A stretch of 36,421 nt of DNA from an uncultured Collinsella sp. (GCA_900544425.1 UQUX01000006.1:1-36421), one strand, 5' to 3'. Counted from the stretch's first letter, positions 14,968-22,962 are shown. The notes: generated by a model not told the origin, from the sequence alone. Numbers and translations: made by a program.

Positions 14968-14989
14968 GATGATTCTCCTCGTCTTGAGC

Positions 14990-16138
14990 CTAGTTGGAGC
15001 TGGGCAGCGTGGCCGGGGCCTCGGCGCCGAGCTTTTTGCCAAAGGCCTCGAGCAGGCGACTTGCCACAAGCGTCAGGATCAGGTAGACCACGAGCGCCAC
15101 GCAGTAGACCTCCATCTGGCGGTAGTACACGCCGGCGACCGTGGTAGTAGCGTACATAAGGTCGAACACGCCGATGACCGAGAGCACCGACGAATCCTTG
15201 ATGTTGATAATGAGCTCGTTGGTGAGCGCCGGAATCGCGTTTTTAATGCCCTGGGGGAACACGACCTTGCGCATAGCCTGCCACTGCGACAGGCCCAGCG
15301 AGCGCGCCGCCTCGGCCTGGCCGGAATCGATGGACTCGATGCCGCCGCGCAGGACCTCCATCATGTAGGCGGTGGAGTTGAGCGAGATGGTGACGAGGCC
15401 AGCGGTGAAGGTGCTCCAGATCTGGTTGGCCTGGGCGGTCTCGAAGCCCATGCCGCGCAAAACGGTGAAGCCCGCGTAATAGATGAGCAGACCCTGGACC
15501 ATCATGGGCGTACCGCGCACGATGGTGGAGTAGACGGCCGCAAAGCCGCGGCCGATACTCTTAAAGAAGCGCACCAGGTCGTTATCCACACGGTCGAACG
15601 TCTGAATACGCAGGAACACAAAGAGCAGTGCCAGGAAGAATGCGATGACGGTGCCAAAGGTGGCAAGCGCGATGGTGATCTCGATACCGCGGATAAAGAA
15701 GTCACCGCTCTTGTAGGTCATGTAGACCAGGCTCGACAAAAAGTCGCTGGGGTTGGAATCCGAGACAATGCTCACCTGCACCAGGTCGATAAACGACATG
15801 ACGCAGCGGTCCACGAAAAAGATCGCCGCGATGGCGACCACGACATAGCTGCCCAGGCGCACGCCGCGACGGAAGCGCTCGGAAGCAAACGGCGACGTTT
15901 CGCGATAGTCATTCCAGTGCATGAGTTTGGTGACGAGCGCCGCCGCCGACACGACGAGCCAGGCCCAAAGAATCGCCCAAAGGCAGTCTTGGAACACGCC
16001 CGTGGGGGCCAAGAAGCTCAGCGGCGTGGGGTTGCGCTGGCTAAACACCAGACCAAGCGCCGCGATGACGCTCGTGCCCAGGTACACATAACGATGGTCG
16101 GCCTTGATAAAGGAGGCCAGACGATTGATGGTTTTCAT
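14990..16138 (-). CDS. Polar amino acid ABC transporter, permease with extra N-terminal helices
   Basis: This is a membrane channel of the HisM/GltK type. The protein has 382 residues against about 220-250 for most family members. The C-terminal 220 residues hold the normal core, including TIVRGTPMMVQGLLIYY and the ATPase-contact EAA loop (EAARSLGLSQWQAMRKVVFP). The added N-terminal part has about three further hydrophobic segments (residues 17-35, 50-68 and 95-115). One permease gene only is present, so a homodimer is likely. It starts 9 bp after the binding protein, with GGGAGG as ribosome site. Confidence 0.9.
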   Translation of the reverse strand: MKTINRLASFIKADHRYVYLGTSVIAALGLVFSQRNPTPLSFLAPTGVFQDCLWAILWAWLVVSAAALVTKLMHWNDYRETSPFASERFRRGVRLGSYVVVAIAAIFFVDRCVMSFIDLVQVSIVSDSNPSDFLSSLVYMTYKSGDFFIRGIEITIALATFGTVIAFFLALLFVFLRIQTFDRVDNDLVRFFKSIGRGFAAVYSTIVRGTPMMVQGLLIYYAGFTVLRGMGFETAQANQIWSTFTAGLVTISLNSTAYMMEVLRGGIESIDSGQAEAARSLGLSQWQAMRKVVFPQGIKNAIPALTNELIINIKDSSVLSVIGVFDLMYATTTVAGVYYRQMEVYCVALVVYLILTLVASRLLEAFGKKLGAEAPATLPSSN

Positions 16139-16147
16139 GCTGCCTCC

Positions 16148-17074
16148 CTATGCCGGCTGACGATCGAGGCACGCGTCCCACATCTGGTCGCGCTCCTCCT
16201 GGCTAATGCCCTTGAGCGTCTTATCAATGAGCTTAAGCAGCTTGTTCGAGCCCTTGCGGCAACCGACATTTGCCGCGACCTCCTGCTTAAAGCCCTCGCC
16301 CTCGGCAAAATGGATGGGGACGATACCGGGATTTTGGGCCATATAGCCCTTCTCGTTTTCGGTGTTGTAGGTCACGGCGTCGCACGTGCCCTGCAGCAGG
16401 TTCGAGAACACCGTGGGAACCGAATCGACCGGGTTTTTGTGCACAACACCCGGAATCTCGTCGATGACGGTATCGAGCATGGTGTCCTTTTGCCCGAGCA
16501 CCGTGGCGCCGCTAAAGTCGCTGAGCTTGGTGGCGTTTTGGTAGGGCGAACCCTCTTTTACGAACAGGCCAAAGTAGCCAATGAAGTACGGATCGGAAAA
16601 GCCGACGGACTCCTCGCGCTCGGGCGTGGCGCTCATGCCGGCGATGATGAGGTCGATTTGGCCGTTGTTGAGCGAATCGATAAGGCCCGAGAAGCTCTGC
16701 TTGACGGCAACGGGCTCGCCGCCGAGGGCCTTGCAGACGATCTTGGCGATCTGCACGTCGTAGCCATCGGCATAGGCGCCCTGCACGTTGTCGATGGGGA
16801 TGGTGTACTCGCTGGCTTCGGAAACCTGCCAGTTGTACGGGGCGTAGGCCGCCTCCATGCCAATGCGGATCTTATCCTTGCCGATCACGGAATCGGACAG
16901 GTCGTCGCGACCGCCGCCCGTCGTGGGCTGAACTACTTCCAGCGTGGAGGGGCGCTGGCAACCGGCAAGTGCGCCGGCGACGACGGAAGCGCTCGCAGCG
17001 AGAGCGCTACCCAAAAAGATGCGACGGCTGCATACCGGCTGGCGCTGCGCATCGCACTGTTGGGGAGAATGCAT
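16148..17074 (-). CDS. Polar amino acid ABC transporter, substrate-binding lipoprotein (Tat-type signal)
   Basis: This is an extracellular solute-binding protein of family 3, 308 residues from the ATG at 17074. The signal holds a twin-arginine motif SRRIFLG (16-22), a hydrophobic run and the lipobox LAGC ending at Cys39, so it is predicted to be Tat-exported and lipid-anchored. The mature part has IRIGMEAAYAPYNWQ, GYDVQIAKIVCKALGGEPV and IDLIIAGMSATPEREESVGF, the usual ligand-binding blocks with Arg and Asp contacts. It heads the importer operon. The open frame reaches 17161, but homology and the GGGAAGG site favour 17074. Confidence 0.92.
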   Translation of the reverse strand: MHSPQQCDAQRQPVCSRRIFLGSALAASASVVAGALAGCQRPSTLEVVQPTTGGGRDDLSDSVIGKDKIRIGMEAAYAPYNWQVSEASEYTIPIDNVQGAYADGYDVQIAKIVCKALGGEPVAVKQSFSGLIDSLNNGQIDLIIAGMSATPEREESVGFSDPYFIGYFGLFVKEGSPYQNATKLSDFSGATVLGQKDTMLDTVIDEIPGVVHKNPVDSVPTVFSNLLQGTCDAVTYNTENEKGYMAQNPGIVPIHFAEGEGFKQEVAANVGCRKGSNKLLKLIDKTLKGISQEERDQMWDACLDRQPA

Positions 17075-17141
17075 AATCTGCCTTCCCTGTTGAATCGTAT
17101 GCTGACGACTTAACAGGATACCGCTCAGCGCTACCTCCAGC

Positions 17142-17165
17142 AAATGCATATATAAATGCATATAT
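17142..17165. repeat. Tandem 12-bp direct repeat upstream of the importer operon
   Basis: Two back-to-back copies of AAATGCATATAT lie 68-91 bp ahead of the binding-protein start in an A/T-rich patch. Each has the palindrome ATGCAT. The place suits a promoter or regulator site; no convincing -35/-10 pair could be fixed. Confidence 0.5.
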
Positions 17166-17192
17166 ACAAGTTTACGAACTGAAAACGATTGA

Positions 17193-17248
17193 TAGTCGTT
17201 GGGGACGTTCTTAAACGACTAGTCAAACAAGAACGTCCCCAACGACTA
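17193..17248. repeat. Family B perfect inverted repeat
   Basis: The arms 17193-17212 and 17229-17248 (20 bp each, containing CGTTGGGGACG) pair perfectly; the 16-base loop contains GACTAGTC. It directly adjoins the truncated family A copy. A single arm of the same sequence type occurs at 24522-24541, beside another family A copy. Confidence 0.85.
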
Positions 17249-17365
17249 GACATGAAAAAGCAAGACATAGACCTCCTGGTCATGCCCTGCCTTTTGAATG
17301 ACAAATTGTCGCCCTGGGCGGCGCGCAGCGTCGACCGGTCCGCCGTTCGTCAGAACGGCGGAACC
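17249..17365 (-). ncRNA. Family A structured element, copy 3 (truncated)
   Basis: On the minus strand this copy starts 1 base after the stop of the GalM-like gene, with the terminal hairpin (17365-17353 with 17348-17337), the conserved CGACGCTGC and the apical stem capped by GACC-AGGA-GGTC with one bulged T. The apical stem has 14 pairs, three of which are G-U on the minus strand and would be A-C mismatches on the plus strand. The 3' half of the element, including the second strand of the outer stem, is missing and replaced by the family B repeat. Confidence 0.6.
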
Positions 17366-17366
17366 T

Positions 17367-18260
17367 CTAGAGCAAGGTGACGCTAAAGCTACGTTTATCG
17401 GTAGCGCCGGGAGCCAAGGTGATGGTGTTGACCTTGTGCTCAAAGACGTCGTCCTCGGTGTCCATGGTGGTGTGACCGGTCCAGGGCTCGAGCGCCACAA
17501 ACGGAGCGTCGTTGGCGGCAGACCACACGCCGATGTACTTAAAGTCCTCAAAGTCGATCTTGACGCCGTGGCCCGACTTGCGGCCGCGCAGTGTGAGCGT
17601 GGAGCCCGGGGTATCGGTGAACATGATGGCGTCGTTATCGAAGCTGCGGTGCGTGATGGGCAGCACGTCCGAGTTATCGGGAGCCTTGTAACTACCCTCG
17701 AACGTCATAAGACCGTCGGGCGTGATGATGGGAGCCTCATTAGTCCAAGCCTCGGTAAACGCCAGCTCGTAATCCTCGAATGCCTCGTCCTCGGCACCGG
17801 GAGCCGGTACGTTAAACGCGGGGTGGCCGCCCACCGAGAACGGCAGGTCCACGTCGCCGGTGTTGGTGACGGCAAAGGTCTGCGTGAGGGTGGCGTCGCC
17901 GGTCAGGGCATAGGTCATGTTGAGCTTAAAGTGGAACGGAAAGGCCTTGAGCGACTCGGGCGTGTCGGTGATCTCGTACGTTACCGAGGAGCCGTCCTCC
18001 GAAACCTCGACCAGCTTGTGCTCGACGATGCGTGCGAGTCCGTGGCGCGGCATCTCGCAGGTGCCGGCCGCAGACGTCGCCGTGTTGTTGCGCAGCGAGC
18101 CCACAATGGGGAACAGGATGGGCGCATGCTTGCCCCAAAAGGCGGGGTCACCCTGCCACAGATACTCGTTGCCGTTGAGGGCAAGGCTCGTGAGCTGGGC
18201 ACCCATGGAATCGATGGCCGCGGTGAGGCCACCGCGCTTGATGGTAGTGACAGTAGACAT
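17367..18260 (-). CDS. Aldose 1-epimerase-like protein (GalM/LacX family)
   Basis: This 297-residue protein belongs to the galactose mutarotase fold, in the branch resembling LacX and YihR. Recognisable parts are GAQLTSLALNGNEYLWQGDP near the N-terminus, HAPILFPIVGSLRNN, the catalytic-type His in MPRHGLAR, SVGGHPAFNVP with the second His, and a late acidic stretch VALEPWTGHTT carrying the likely catalytic Glu. It would interconvert sugar anomers in the cytosol; the sugar is unknown. The ATG at 18260 has GGAGGAAG upstream. It is a lone gene and its stop is followed by a family A element. Confidence 0.88.
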   Translation of the reverse strand: MSTVTTIKRGGLTAAIDSMGAQLTSLALNGNEYLWQGDPAFWGKHAPILFPIVGSLRNNTATSAAGTCEMPRHGLARIVEHKLVEVSEDGSSVTYEITDTPESLKAFPFHFKLNMTYALTGDATLTQTFAVTNTGDVDLPFSVGGHPAFNVPAPGAEDEAFEDYELAFTEAWTNEAPIITPDGLMTFEGSYKAPDNSDVLPITHRSFDNDAIMFTDTPGSTLTLRGRKSGHGVKIDFEDFKYIGVWSAANDAPFVALEPWTGHTTMDTEDDVFEHKVNTITLAPGATDKRSFSVTLL

Positions 18261-18373
18261 GCTACTTCCTCCAAAAGTAAACAATAGTGTCGAGGGCTAT
18301 TGTCCCACTCTTGGCGGCGAGACGGGACGGCAGGCGATTATTGAGTAGCCATAGCGGAATGAGTGGCGAGCGC

Positions 18374-19243
18374 CTACTGGGCATCCACGTAAAGGTCGAA
18401 CCCACCCTGCGGTGTGGTGTCGACCGTGTCGGGCGCCTGTGAGTTAAAGCTCACGGGGACCATGCGCTTTGAGGCACGGAAGCGCGTGCCGTCGGTGGCG
18501 ACGGGCGGTTCATCGACGGTGAGCTCGTAGTCGCCGGGCTTAAGTTCGATGCCGTCACCAGCGGAATTGACGTATTGATACTCGTCAATCGTCTGCCCTT
18601 TGAGCGTGCGCCCCACGATGTGGATGAGCATTTGGCTGTCGCCGCGCGCGGTGTCCCACGTCGCGCCGTCCTTGACCTCGACCGACACATGTACCGAGCG
18701 CGTGCGGCCGAGCGATTGCTCGATAGACATCTCGACCTTGGCGGCGTCTTTTCGCTGTTGTTCAACATGGCTCCAGACGTTTCCAATCACCGAGCATGCG
18801 ATAACGCCGGCCATGAAGGCGATAAGGATGGGGCCAAGCAGAGAGCGACGTCCTGCATCTTCCTCGCGAGATAGATTGGGGCGACGTGTGGGCGCGGGCG
18901 CCTGGGCACCCCGCGAGGGCACGTCGAGAATACTGAAGGATGCCGTGCTGTCGGGATCGATGGTGTGACGCGGCTGCGGGGTCTTTGCCGGCGAGATCGA
19001 CATGTCGGCTGGCTCGCCGAGCGTGGCCGTAGCGTCGGCCTTGGCCTCGTCTGCCTCGGCCTGGGCCCAAGCCTGTTCAAAGGTCAGGGACTCGGCGGGG
19101 TCGAGGGCGGCGTCCGAGTCGGCGGCGACGTCGTTGCCGGTCTCGTCCTCGTCGATCGACACGTCACGCGGCGTGGGCTCGTCCCACTCCTCGTCCGGAG
19201 CCTCACCCTCGCTATACCACCATTCAAAGTTATCGATATCCAT
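18374..19243 (-). CDS. Single-span membrane protein of unknown function
   Basis: I do not recognise this 289-residue protein. Residues 1-130 are acidic, rich in Asp, Glu and Ala, and likely disordered in the cytosol. After RRPNLSREEDAGRR a hydrophobic span follows at about 134-157 (SLLGPILIAFMAGVIACSVI). Residues 160-289 look like a compact extracellular beta-rich domain (VHVSVEVKDGATWDTARGDS, KPGDYELTVDEPP). The arginines before the span agree with an inside N-terminus. The ATG at 19243 has AAGGGG in front. It stands alone, downstream of a long hairpin. A role in envelope sensing or assembly is possible but unsupported. Confidence 0.8.
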   Translation of the reverse strand: MDIDNFEWWYSEGEAPDEEWDEPTPRDVSIDEDETGNDVAADSDAALDPAESLTFEQAWAQAEADEAKADATATLGEPADMSISPAKTPQPRHTIDPDSTASFSILDVPSRGAQAPAPTRRPNLSREEDAGRRSLLGPILIAFMAGVIACSVIGNVWSHVEQQRKDAAKVEMSIEQSLGRTRSVHVSVEVKDGATWDTARGDSQMLIHIVGRTLKGQTIDEYQYVNSAGDGIELKPGDYELTVDEPPVATDGTRFRASKRMVPVSFNSQAPDTVDTTPQGGFDLYVDAQ

Positions 19244-19328
19244 ACGGGGCGCCCCTTAGGCCTCGCAAATAAACACTTGCTAGCCTTATACCCCCAGACG
19301 GCACGGCGGCTCGCCGGCACAGATAGGA

Positions 19329-19393
19329 AAACCATCACAACATTCGACGCTTTTCCTCGTTTTCGAGATTTTCATCGAATGTTGTGACGGTTT
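19329..19393. repeat. Long hairpin with inner stem between divergent genes
   Basis: The arms 19329-19347 and 19375-19393 (19 bp, ending ACAACATTCGA) pair with a single deviation, which is a G-U pair on the minus strand. The loop holds a second hairpin CTCG-TTTT-CGAG (19356-19367). It lies 86 bp before the membrane-protein start on the minus strand and could be part of its leader or a dispersed element. Confidence 0.75.
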
Positions 19394-19412
19394 GGGCGGC
19401 AGCCACGCCGCG

Positions 19413-19445
19413 AATGTGACAAAGGGACTGCCCCTTCGTCACATT
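19413..19445. repeat. Family D palindrome, copy 2
   Basis: A 33-bp near-perfect palindrome starts AATGTGACAAAGGGAC and closes with CGTCACATT. It differs from the copy at 12661 in the outer bases on both sides together, keeping the pairing, while the GACAAAGGGAC core is shared. The one mismatch is a G-U pair on the minus strand. Confidence 0.75.
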
Positions 19446-19459
19446 CTGTTAGAGTTGCA

Positions 19460-19472
19460 GGGATTGAATCCC
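19460..19472. promoter_or_regulatory. Palindromic site ahead of the MFS gene
   Basis: GGGATTGAATCCC is a perfect 6-bp-arm palindrome about 30 bp before the MFS start, just after a TTGCAG (19455-19460) that could serve as a -35 box. This is the expected place for a repressor site, but no regulator gene is adjacent. Confidence 0.35.
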
Positions 19473-19502
19473 GCTTATTCATGCGACATTGGAGTGACAA
19501 CC

Positions 19503-20756
19503 TTGACCGCCGCAACCACGCAAAAAAGTAAGTCAACCGCCGCCGCGCTCTCCCCCGCGCGCACCAAGCTCTGCCTGGCGCTGCTCGTGCTGTTGGGATT
19601 CTCGCTCGGCTGCTCCGAGTTCGTGGTCATCGGCATCGAAAGTGACTTGGCGACGGAACTCGGCGTATCGCTTGCCACCGCAGGCCAACTTATTAGCGTG
19701 TTCGCACTGACCTACGCTATCGCGACGCCGGTGCTCGCGCTCAGCACGGGGCGCTTCCGTCGTTACCAACTGCTCGTGTACTATAGCATCGTCTTTGTGC
19801 TCGGCAATCTGGTCATGGCGCTGGCACCCAACTTTCAAGTGCTGTTCGCCTCGCGCATCATCTTGGGCTCCGTCTCGGGCGCACTGCTCGCCGTGGGCGT
19901 GACGTATATCCCCGAGCTGCTGTCCCCGCAGCAGACCTCACTCGCCATCTCGGTGGTGTACGGCGCGTTTTCCGTGGCAATGGTCTTTGTCACTTCGATC
20001 GGCAAGTTTGTGGCCGACACGCTCGATTGGCACGTGGCCATGTACGGCACGCTGACCTTTGCCGTTCTGATCTGCGGAGCGCTCGTGGCGTTTATGCCGC
20101 GCGCTGGGCAAACCGACGAGCCTGCCACCTTCCGCGAGCAGGCGGGGCTGCTACGCGAGCCGAGCATCATCACCGGCATGCTCATCTTCTTGTTTGGCGT
20201 GGGCTCGGTCTATGTGTTCTACGGCTACGTGACGCCTTATCTTGAGCAGGTGCTGGGCATGGGCACGGTCGAAGCCAGCACCACGCTTATGGCCTACGGC
20301 GTGTTCTGCCTGATCTCGAACATCCTGGGCGGATGGATTGATGCGCGCTTTGGCATGAAGGCGCTGCTTGTGACGTTTGTGCTGCAGGCTGCGGCGTTGC
20401 TCGGGCTGTTTGCTGTGGGCGGCACCATGCCGCTCGCGCTGGTCTTTGTCTTTAGCCTGGCGATGCTCATGTACCTGTTCTCGGTATCGTGCATCACGCA
20501 CTTTATGGACGTGGCTCGCAGCCGCCATCCCAAATCGATGGTGCTCGCAAGTTCGGTTGAGCCCATGGCATTTAACGTCGGCATCTCGTTTGGCACCGCA
20601 GTGGGCGGTGCCGTGGTAAGCGGCGTTGGCATTGCGTACGTGGGCGCCGTGGGTGCCGCGTTCTCGCTTGTGGCCTGGGCGCTCACGCTGGTGACGATTA
20701 AGCTCGCCCGCTGGGAGCGCCGTCGTCAATCAGCACGGCCCTCAATACGGGCATAG
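19503..20756 (+). CDS. MFS exporter of the AraJ/YdhP type
   Basis: This 12-span major facilitator protein has 417 residues. It opens into LCLALLVLLGFSLGCSEFVVIGIESDLATELGV, the usual first helix of DHA1-type exporters (sugar efflux, purine efflux and chloramphenicol branches). The loop 2-3 motif is reduced to STGRFRRYQLL. The mid-part SIGKFVADTLDWHVAMYGTL matches AraJ-like proteins. Its substrate is unknown. A TTG start at 19503 is preferred because GGAG lies eight bases upstream; GTG at 19494 is the alternative. The open frame to 19392 runs through the palindromes and is unlikely to be coding. It is a single-gene unit on the plus strand. Confidence 0.85.
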   Translation: MTAATTQKSKSTAAALSPARTKLCLALLVLLGFSLGCSEFVVIGIESDLATELGVSLATAGQLISVFALTYAIATPVLALSTGRFRRYQLLVYYSIVFVLGNLVMALAPNFQVLFASRIILGSVSGALLAVGVTYIPELLSPQQTSLAISVVYGAFSVAMVFVTSIGKFVADTLDWHVAMYGTLTFAVLICGALVAFMPRAGQTDEPATFREQAGLLREPSIITGMLIFLFGVGSVYVFYGYVTPYLEQVLGMGTVEASTTLMAYGVFCLISNILGGWIDARFGMKALLVTFVLQAAALLGLFAVGGTMPLALVFVFSLAMLMYLFSVSCITHFMDVARSRHPKSMVLASSVEPMAFNVGISFGTAVGGAVVSGVGIAYVGAVGAAFSLVAWALTLVTIKLARWERRRQSARPSIRA

Positions 20757-20840
20757 GGGCAAACATAGCCCAAGGTGGCGAGTAACCGGTGAAAACCGCC
20801 CAATATGAGTATGTTTATCCGCCTGGAAGCTTCAGCAGTG

Positions 20841-20942
20841 CAATTTCGTGTATTTGAGATACACGCCTTTCCAATTTCGTGTATTTCAAGTACATGAAAT
20901 CGTACTAAACTATGTATCTGAAGTACACGAAATTGGAAAGGC
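20841..20942. promoter_or_regulatory. Repeated half-sites and 31-bp inverted repeat ahead of the DUF4143 gene
   Basis: CAATTTCGTGTA occurs three times: 20841 and 20872 on the plus strand, and once inverted near 20935. The second and third copies form a 31-bp inverted repeat (20865-20895 and 20912-20942) with three mismatches; the first has its own small hairpin GTGTAT-TTGAG-ATACAC. The array ends 6 bp before the ATG and overlaps the ribosome site, so binding or folding would directly limit expression. Confidence 0.6.
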
Positions 20943-20948
20943 GGCCCC

Positions 20949-22319
20949 ATGCGCAGATCAATCGAGTCCGTTATCGAATCATGGGCGACAAAGGACGCCT
21001 CACGCCCCCTCCTCATCCGTGGTGCGCGACGCGTAGGCAAAACGTACGCTGCCGAGGAAATCGGCAGGCGAATCGCCGGCGATGCGTTTGTCAAACTCGA
21101 CTTTCAGACCGATCTTGAGCTGATCGCTCCGCTGTTCGATTGTCCCACCGACGACGTTGACACCATCGTGGCGCGGATTTCAGACTATAAACGCGCCCCC
21201 ATTCGCAAAGAAACCACCTTCATCCTGTTTGACGAGGTGCAGCTCTGCGAACGGGCGCTCAACTCGCTTCGCTTTTTTTCGGGTTCGGGCTGGCGCATAT
21301 GCGCGACCGGCAGTCAGCTCGGCGTCGCCACGCGCAAACGTAAGCTGCCTTTTCCCAGCGGCGTTCGTCAAGAGACCATGCATCCTATGTCGTTCGAGGA
21401 GTTTCTCTGGGCGCTCGATGAGGAGCAGATGGCCGATGCCATTCGTACCCACGCCGGCACGCTCGAGACCTACGCCGCGCACCAAGCCGCGCTCAGCCTG
21501 TTTCATCGATACCAGATCGTGGGCGGCATGCCCGCCGCCGTCAACGCATATCGCAAGACGTTATCCATCGAGGATGCGCGCGTCGAGCAGCGCGAAATCA
21601 ACGAGACCTATACCGCCGATATGACCGACCCCGAAAACGGGATCAGCGGCGTGGCGGCACGCAAGGTCTGGCGCTCCATTCCGTCCCAGCTGCTGAGATC
21701 GTCCACAAAAAAATTCAAGTACTCCGAGGTCGAACGCGGAGGCCGTCGCGCCAAGCTTATCGAGCCGCTCGACTGGCTCGAAGGCGCCGGTATCATATCG
21801 GTCAACAACCTGACCGAAGGCATCGAGCCTCCCCTCGTTCCCTTCGACGACGAAGATGGAAGTTTCTTTAAGGTCTATCTTCTCGATACCGGCCTCATGT
21901 TCTACAAACTCGGCATCAACCCGAGGCTCTGGCTCGACCTCAAAGAAGATTCCGCCATAGCGCTATCTTCCGACTTCCGAGGCGCCCTGGCGGAAAACTC
22001 GGTCATGCAAGCATTTTCGGGTAACAGCTTGCAGACGTATTACTGGGTGCCGCCGTCGTCTTGGAAGACGACCGGCGAGCTCGATTTTCTACTTCAGACC
22101 GACCGTATGGAAATCGTGCCCGTCGAGGTAAAGTCCGCACGCAACGTGCGCGCGAGAACCCTCGGGTCGTTCATGGACAAAGCCCGATCGCCATATGCCT
22201 ACATTTTGTCCGAGAACAATTTTTTCCGCAGCGAAACCGATGACGGGCGCGAGCTACGCCACCTCCCCTTGTACGCAGCGGGCTTTATTGGAGCAAACTG
22301 CCTCAAGAGCAGTCTGTAA
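20949..22319 (+). CDS. AAA-type ATPase with DUF4143 nuclease-like C-terminus
   Basis: This 456-residue protein belongs to the AAA_14/DUF4143 group. Walker A is RGARRVGKTYAA (residues about 24-35), Walker B is TFILFDEVQLCERAL (about 90-104), and the sensor region is WRICATGSQLGV. The C-terminal DUF4143 part has the restriction-enzyme-like pattern GELDFLLQT followed by VPVEVKSARN, with ALAENSVMQAF before it, that is E...D...E-x-K. Proteins of this family are common in gut genomes and of unclear role; ties to defence or mobile elements are proposed but not proven. The ATG follows AAAGGCGG. All motifs look intact. Confidence 0.88.
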   Translation: MRRSIESVIESWATKDASRPLLIRGARRVGKTYAAEEIGRRIAGDAFVKLDFQTDLELIAPLFDCPTDDVDTIVARISDYKRAPIRKETTFILFDEVQLCERALNSLRFFSGSGWRICATGSQLGVATRKRKLPFPSGVRQETMHPMSFEEFLWALDEEQMADAIRTHAGTLETYAAHQAALSLFHRYQIVGGMPAAVNAYRKTLSIEDARVEQREINETYTADMTDPENGISGVAARKVWRSIPSQLLRSSTKKFKYSEVERGGRRAKLIEPLDWLEGAGIISVNNLTEGIEPPLVPFDDEDGSFFKVYLLDTGLMFYKLGINPRLWLDLKEDSAIALSSDFRGALAENSVMQAFSGNSLQTYYWVPPSSWKTTGELDFLLQTDRMEIVPVEVKSARNVRARTLGSFMDKARSPYAYILSENNFFRSETDDGRELRHLPLYAAGFIGANCLKSSL

Positions 22320-22352
22320 GCCCTGCACGACCGCCTAGAAAGGAAACCGCTC

Positions 22353-22799
22353 ATGCAACGCATACTGTTTATCTGCCATGGCAACATCTGTCGCTCGACG
22401 ATGGCTGAGTCGGTGTTTACCGAGCTGGTGCGGCGCGCCGGGCGCGCGGGCGAGTTTGTCATTGACTCCGCTGCGACCTCGACCGAGGAGATCGGCAACC
22501 CGCCACACCACGGTACCGTTGCCAAGCTGCGCGAGGTCGGGATTCCCGTCGTCGCACATCGTGCACGTCAGGTGCGTCGCGCGGAGTATGGCGACTGGGA
22601 CCACATTGTCTATATGGACGACGAGAACGCGCGTGGCCTGCGTCGCATCTTTGGCGACGACCCCGACGGCAAGATTACGCGCATGCTCGATTGGACCGAG
22701 CGCCCCGGCGACGTGGCCGACCCCTGGTACACCGGCAATTTCGATGCCACCTACCGCGACGTACTCGACGGCTGCACCGCTATGCTCGAGCAGCTGTAG
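22353..22799 (+). CDS. Low-molecular-weight protein tyrosine phosphatase
   Basis: This 148-residue phosphatase removes phosphate from tyrosine. The catalytic loop C-x5-R is FICHGNICRSTMAE (Cys8, Arg14), and the general-acid Asp lies in DVADPWYTGNFDATY. Both are intact, and the length is normal. DSAATSTEEIGNPPHHGT matches the substrate-pocket region. AAAGGA precedes the ATG. It starts 33 bp after the DUF4143 ATPase, so the two may share a transcript. No tyrosine kinase or capsule gene is nearby to give its target. The MarR-like name arsenate reductase is unlikely because the DPWY acid loop is of the phosphatase type. Confidence 0.94.
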   Translation: MQRILFICHGNICRSTMAESVFTELVRRAGRAGEFVIDSAATSTEEIGNPPHHGTVAKLREVGIPVVAHRARQVRRAEYGDWDHIVYMDDENARGLRRIFGDDPDGKITRMLDWTERPGDVADPWYTGNFDATYRDVLDGCTAMLEQL

Positions 22800-22836
22800 G
22801 TTTGCGGGCGCACGAACCGCGCCATCGGCATACATC

Positions 22837-22960
22837 GAGCGTGGACAATCTCCTACATGAAGAAATGAGCGTGGAAAATCTCCCACTTTGAGCGTTCAAG
22901 GGCGCCCCCAAACGGGAGAAAATCCACGCTCATTATCTCGGTGGAAGATTATCCACGCTC
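22837..22960. repeat. Family G nested palindrome between convergent genes
   Basis: The outer arms 22837-22851 and 22946-22960 (GAGCGTGGACAATCT and its near complement) enclose inner arms 22865-22884 and 22914-22933 (ATGAGCGTGGA...TCTCCC, with a 3-base internal mismatch). All four arms share GAGCGTGGA. It lies between the phosphatase (plus) and the TIGR04076-type gene (minus), where a two-way terminator would be expected, though T-runs are lacking. Confidence 0.8.
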
Positions 22961-22962
22961 GG

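Noticed and set aside
19460..19472. T-arm of a tRNA (GGGATTGAATCCC)
   Set aside because: The surrounding bases do not form acceptor, D or anticodon stems.
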